5,570 nt of DNA from Chitinophagaceae bacterium UBA2789 (GTDB lineage Bacteria; Bacteroidota; Bacteroidia; Chitinophagales; Chitinophagaceae): NCBI GenBank assembly GCA_002352145.1, contig DEHX01000098.1:6044-11613 (forward strand), given 5' to 3'. The notes under the pieces were generated by a model, which did no database searches, was not told where the DNA came from, and saw only the letters and a program-made list of their open reading frames with translations. The translations under genes and the position numbers were made by a program. This document shows positions 3,531-5,570 of the stretch, in pieces (the stretch's first letter is position 1; each line of letters begins with the position of its first letter).

Positions 3531-5570
3531 CGGAAAAGCAGCCACGGGTAAGGAAGCAAAGACAAAAACGCCTAAAAACGGATCAGTCAAAACTAAATTC
3601 GACCTGCATAAAGCATTGCAGGAATATTTTGGCTTTGATAAATTCAAGGGCACACAGGAAAAAGCGATTGAATCATTGCTGGCCGGTCATGATACATTTG
3701 TCATTATGCCAACCGGCGGGGGCAAAAGCCTGTGCTACCAGTTGCCCGCCATGGTGAGTGAGGGGGTGGCCATCATTGTATCACCGCTTATCGCCTTGAT
3801 GAAAAACCAGGTGGACCTGGTTCGGGGTTACAGCAGCAATGATGAAGTAGCCCATTTTCTCAACTCTACACTGACCAAGAAAGAAATAAAAGAAGTACAT
3901 GATGATTTGCTTACCGGCAAAACCAAAATGCTTTATGTGGCACCGGAAACGCTGACCAAGCAGGAGAACCTTGAATTCTTCAGCGATTTGACCATTTCTT
4001 TCTTCGCAGTGGATGAAGCACACTGTATCTCCGAATGGGGACATGATTTTCGGCCTGAATACCGCCGCCTGCGGGAAATGATGATACAGATAAATCCTGA
4101 TGCACCGGTGATTGCATTAACTGCAACTGCCACTCCCAAAGTGCAGAGCGATATCATCAAGAACCTGGACCTGCGCAATCCGAATGTTTTTATTTCCTCC
4201 TTTAACCGCCCTAATCTTTATTACGAAGTATTGCCCAAAATAAAGAAGGCGCAAACGGATGAACACATCGTTCGTTTCATAAAAGGCACAAAAGGTAAAA
4301 GTGGTATTATATATACACTTAACCGGAAGACCACTGAAGAACTGGCTGATATTTTAATGGCCAACGGCATTAAAGCCGTTGCCTACCACGCCGGGCTTGA
4401 CAGTAAACTGAGGGCAGACAGGCAGGACCAGTTCCTGAATGAAGATGTGCAGGTGATCTGTGCTACTATTGCCTTTGGTATGGGTATTGACAAGCCGGAT
4501 ATTCGTTTTGTCATTCACTACAATATCCCGAAGTCCATTGAAAATTATTACCAGGAAACCGGCCGTGCAGGCCGTGATGGACTGGAAGGAAAGTGTATTC
4601 TTTATTATTCACATAAAGATGTAAGCAAACTCGAACACCTGATGCGGGATAAGCCACTGAGTGAAAGAGAGGTAGGGGCGCAGCTCATCAACGAAACAGT
4701 AGCATTTGCGGAAACCGGTGTTTGCCGCCGCAAAGTGCTGATGAGTTATTTTGGTGAAGAGTATGAAAAGGAAAACTGCGGACAGTGTGATAACTGCAAG
4801 CATCCGAAAGAAAGGATAGAGGCTAAAGACGAAACGGTGATCGTACTAAAAGCCATCAAAGAACTGGATGAACGATTTGCTACGGATTATGTAGTGCAGA
4901 TCGTCAGCGGAAAACTGACCCCGCAGATACAGATGTTCCGCCATGACGGGTTGAATGCATTTGCCAGCGGTAACGACAGGGATGCCCATTTCTGGAATTC
5001 GCTTATTCGCCAGCTATTGCTCGAAGGTCTTTTGTCAAAAGATATTGAAGAATATGGTGTGCTGAAGTTTACCAAGAAGGGGGAAGCCTTTTTGAAAAAA
5101 CCGAAATCATTCCAGATCGTACTGAACAAGCTGTACGATGATGCCAATGCTGATGATGAGGAAGGAACAGAAACTACCACCGGCGCTGCATCAGATGAGC
5201 GGCTGTTTGAAATGCTGAAAGACCTGCGGCAAAAAGAGGCGAAGAAAAAAGGATTACCTCCCTTTGTGATTTTCCTGGAATCCTCGTTGCAGGATATGTC
5301 TACTTTCTATCCCATCACACTGGAAGGACTGGAAAAATGCCAGGGGGTGAGTAAAGGAAAGGCTTTGAAATACGGAAGACCTTTTGTGGACCTGATAGCC
5401 AAGTATGTGGAAGAAAACAATATTGAAAGGCCGGATGATTTTGTGATGAAGAGTGTGGTGAACAAGAGCGGCAACAAAGTGTATATCATTCAAAACACGG
5501 ATAAAAAGGTTTCGCTGGAAACTATTGCCAAAAACAAAGGCTGGCGCATGGATGAAATGCTGGAAGAGAT
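3481..5570 (+). CDS. recQ: ATP-dependent DNA helicase RecQ, 3' end outside window
   Basis: An open frame of 696 codons that runs off the window. RecQ unwinds DNA 3'-to-5' in recombination and replication-fork repair. Residues 1-40 are a Lys/Thr/Ala/Gly-rich tail. The helicase core follows: motif 0 around FGFDKF with Gln59; Walker A MPTGGGKS (76-83, Lys82); DEAH (178-181) followed by the RecQ-specific aromatic-rich loop CISEWGHDFRP; motif III LTATATP (213-219); motif V AFGMGIDKP (331-339); and motif VI QETGRAGRDG (358-367). Zinc ligands are Cys415, Cys433, Cys436 and Cys439, spaced nearly as in E. coli RecQ. The RQC winged helix spans about 450-540 and the HRDC domain about 572-650 (LPPFVIF, then LEKCQGVSKGKALKYG). 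A further C-terminal domain begins near 655 (KVYIIQN, KKVSLETIA), as I recall for Bacteroidota RecQ of about 730 residues. The ATG at 3481 is the only possible ATG before the core, because an in-frame TGA lies at 3475-3477 and the next in-frame ATG is in Walker A. The gene diverges from kdsD. Confidence 0.95.
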   Translation, partial: MGTTVKKAATKTTKSANGKAATGKEAKTKTPKNGSVKTKFDLHKALQEYFGFDKFKGTQEKAIESLLAGHDTFVIMPTGGGKSLCYQLPAMVSEGVAIIVSPLIALMKNQVDLVRGYSSNDEVAHFLNSTLTKKEIKEVHDDLLTGKTKMLYVAPETLTKQENLEFFSDLTISFFAVDEAHCISEWGHDFRPEYRRLREMMIQINPDAPVIALTATATPKVQSDIIKNLDLRNPNVFISSFNRPNLYYEVLPKIKKAQTDEHIVRFIKGTKGKSGIIYTLNRKTTEELADILMANGIKAVAYHAGLDSKLRADRQDQFLNEDVQVICATIAFGMGIDKPDIRFVIHYNIPKSIENYYQETGRAGRDGLEGKCILYYSHKDVSKLEHLMRDKPLSEREVGAQLINETVAFAETGVCRRKVLMSYFGEEYEKENCGQCDNCKHPKERIEAKDETVIVLKAIKELDERFATDYVVQIVSGKLTPQIQMFRHDGLNAFASGNDRDAHFWNSLIRQLLLEGLLSKDIEEYGVLKFTKKGEAFLKKPKSFQIVLNKLYDDANADDEEGTETTTGAASDERLFEMLKDLRQKEAKKKGLPPFVIFLESSLQDMSTFYPITLEGLEKCQGVSKGKALKYGRPFVDLIAKYVEENNIERPDDFVMKSVVNKSGNKVYIIQNTDKKVSLETIAKNKGWRMDEMLEE

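Noticed and set aside
3318..3653. 111-codon minus-strand frame crossing the spacer into recQ
   Set aside because: More than half is antisense to the recQ start. The apparent hydrophobic stretch is the mirror of recQ's lysine/threonine codons, and no family is recognisable.
3781..5493. Several minus-strand frames of 60-97 codons inside recQ
   Set aside because: All are antisense shadows of the continuous recQ frame, which carries every helicase motif.

Overview
The window looks like chromosomal DNA of a Bacteroidota bacterium, most like Chitinophagaceae or a related Sphingobacteriia-type lineage. The signs are moderate GC content, genes that mostly lack a Shine-Dalgarno sequence, a perfect match to the Bacteroidota -7 promoter box (TAnnTTTG), and protein sequences of the Bacteroidota type. 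The assignment rests on recalled family features and not on a database search.

Four genes lie on the minus strand. In their direction of transcription they are: kdsD (arabinose-5-phosphate isomerase with SIS and two CBS domains, 3049-2087); manC (mannose-1-phosphate guanylyltransferase, 2008-926); a DEDDy-type 3'-5' exonuclease of the PolB-exonuclease-like family (857-135); and the first 44 codons of a Rid (YjgF/YER057c) family protein that leaves the window at base 1. A good intrinsic terminator separates manC from the exonuclease. The exonuclease and Rid genes are one base apart and so are probably co-transcribed. KdsD and ManC both feed cell-surface glycan synthesis: KdsD supplies arabinose 5-phosphate for Kdo, and ManC supplies GDP-mannose for lipopolysaccharide or exopolysaccharide. 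An 8-bp-unit tandem repeat lies between them.

On the plus strand, recQ starts at 3481 and runs open to the end of the window (696 codons seen, C-terminus missing). It has the helicase core, the four zinc cysteines, the RQC winged helix, the HRDC domain and the start of a further C-terminal domain, plus an unusual lysine/threonine-rich N-terminal tail.

Between the divergent kdsD and recQ genes are 431 noncoding bases (3050-3480). This is the least explained part of the window. It holds a kdsD promoter element, a compact set of possible RNA stems (about 3185-3300), direct repeats 21 bp apart, two tandem hairpins, and a 22-codon upstream ORF. That small ORF, not recQ, carries the only good ribosome binding site and overlaps the recQ start. 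There is no sign of a mobile element, CRISPR array, tRNA or rRNA. Apart from the recQ leader, the window reads as ordinary housekeeping DNA, and no new multi-gene system is apparent.
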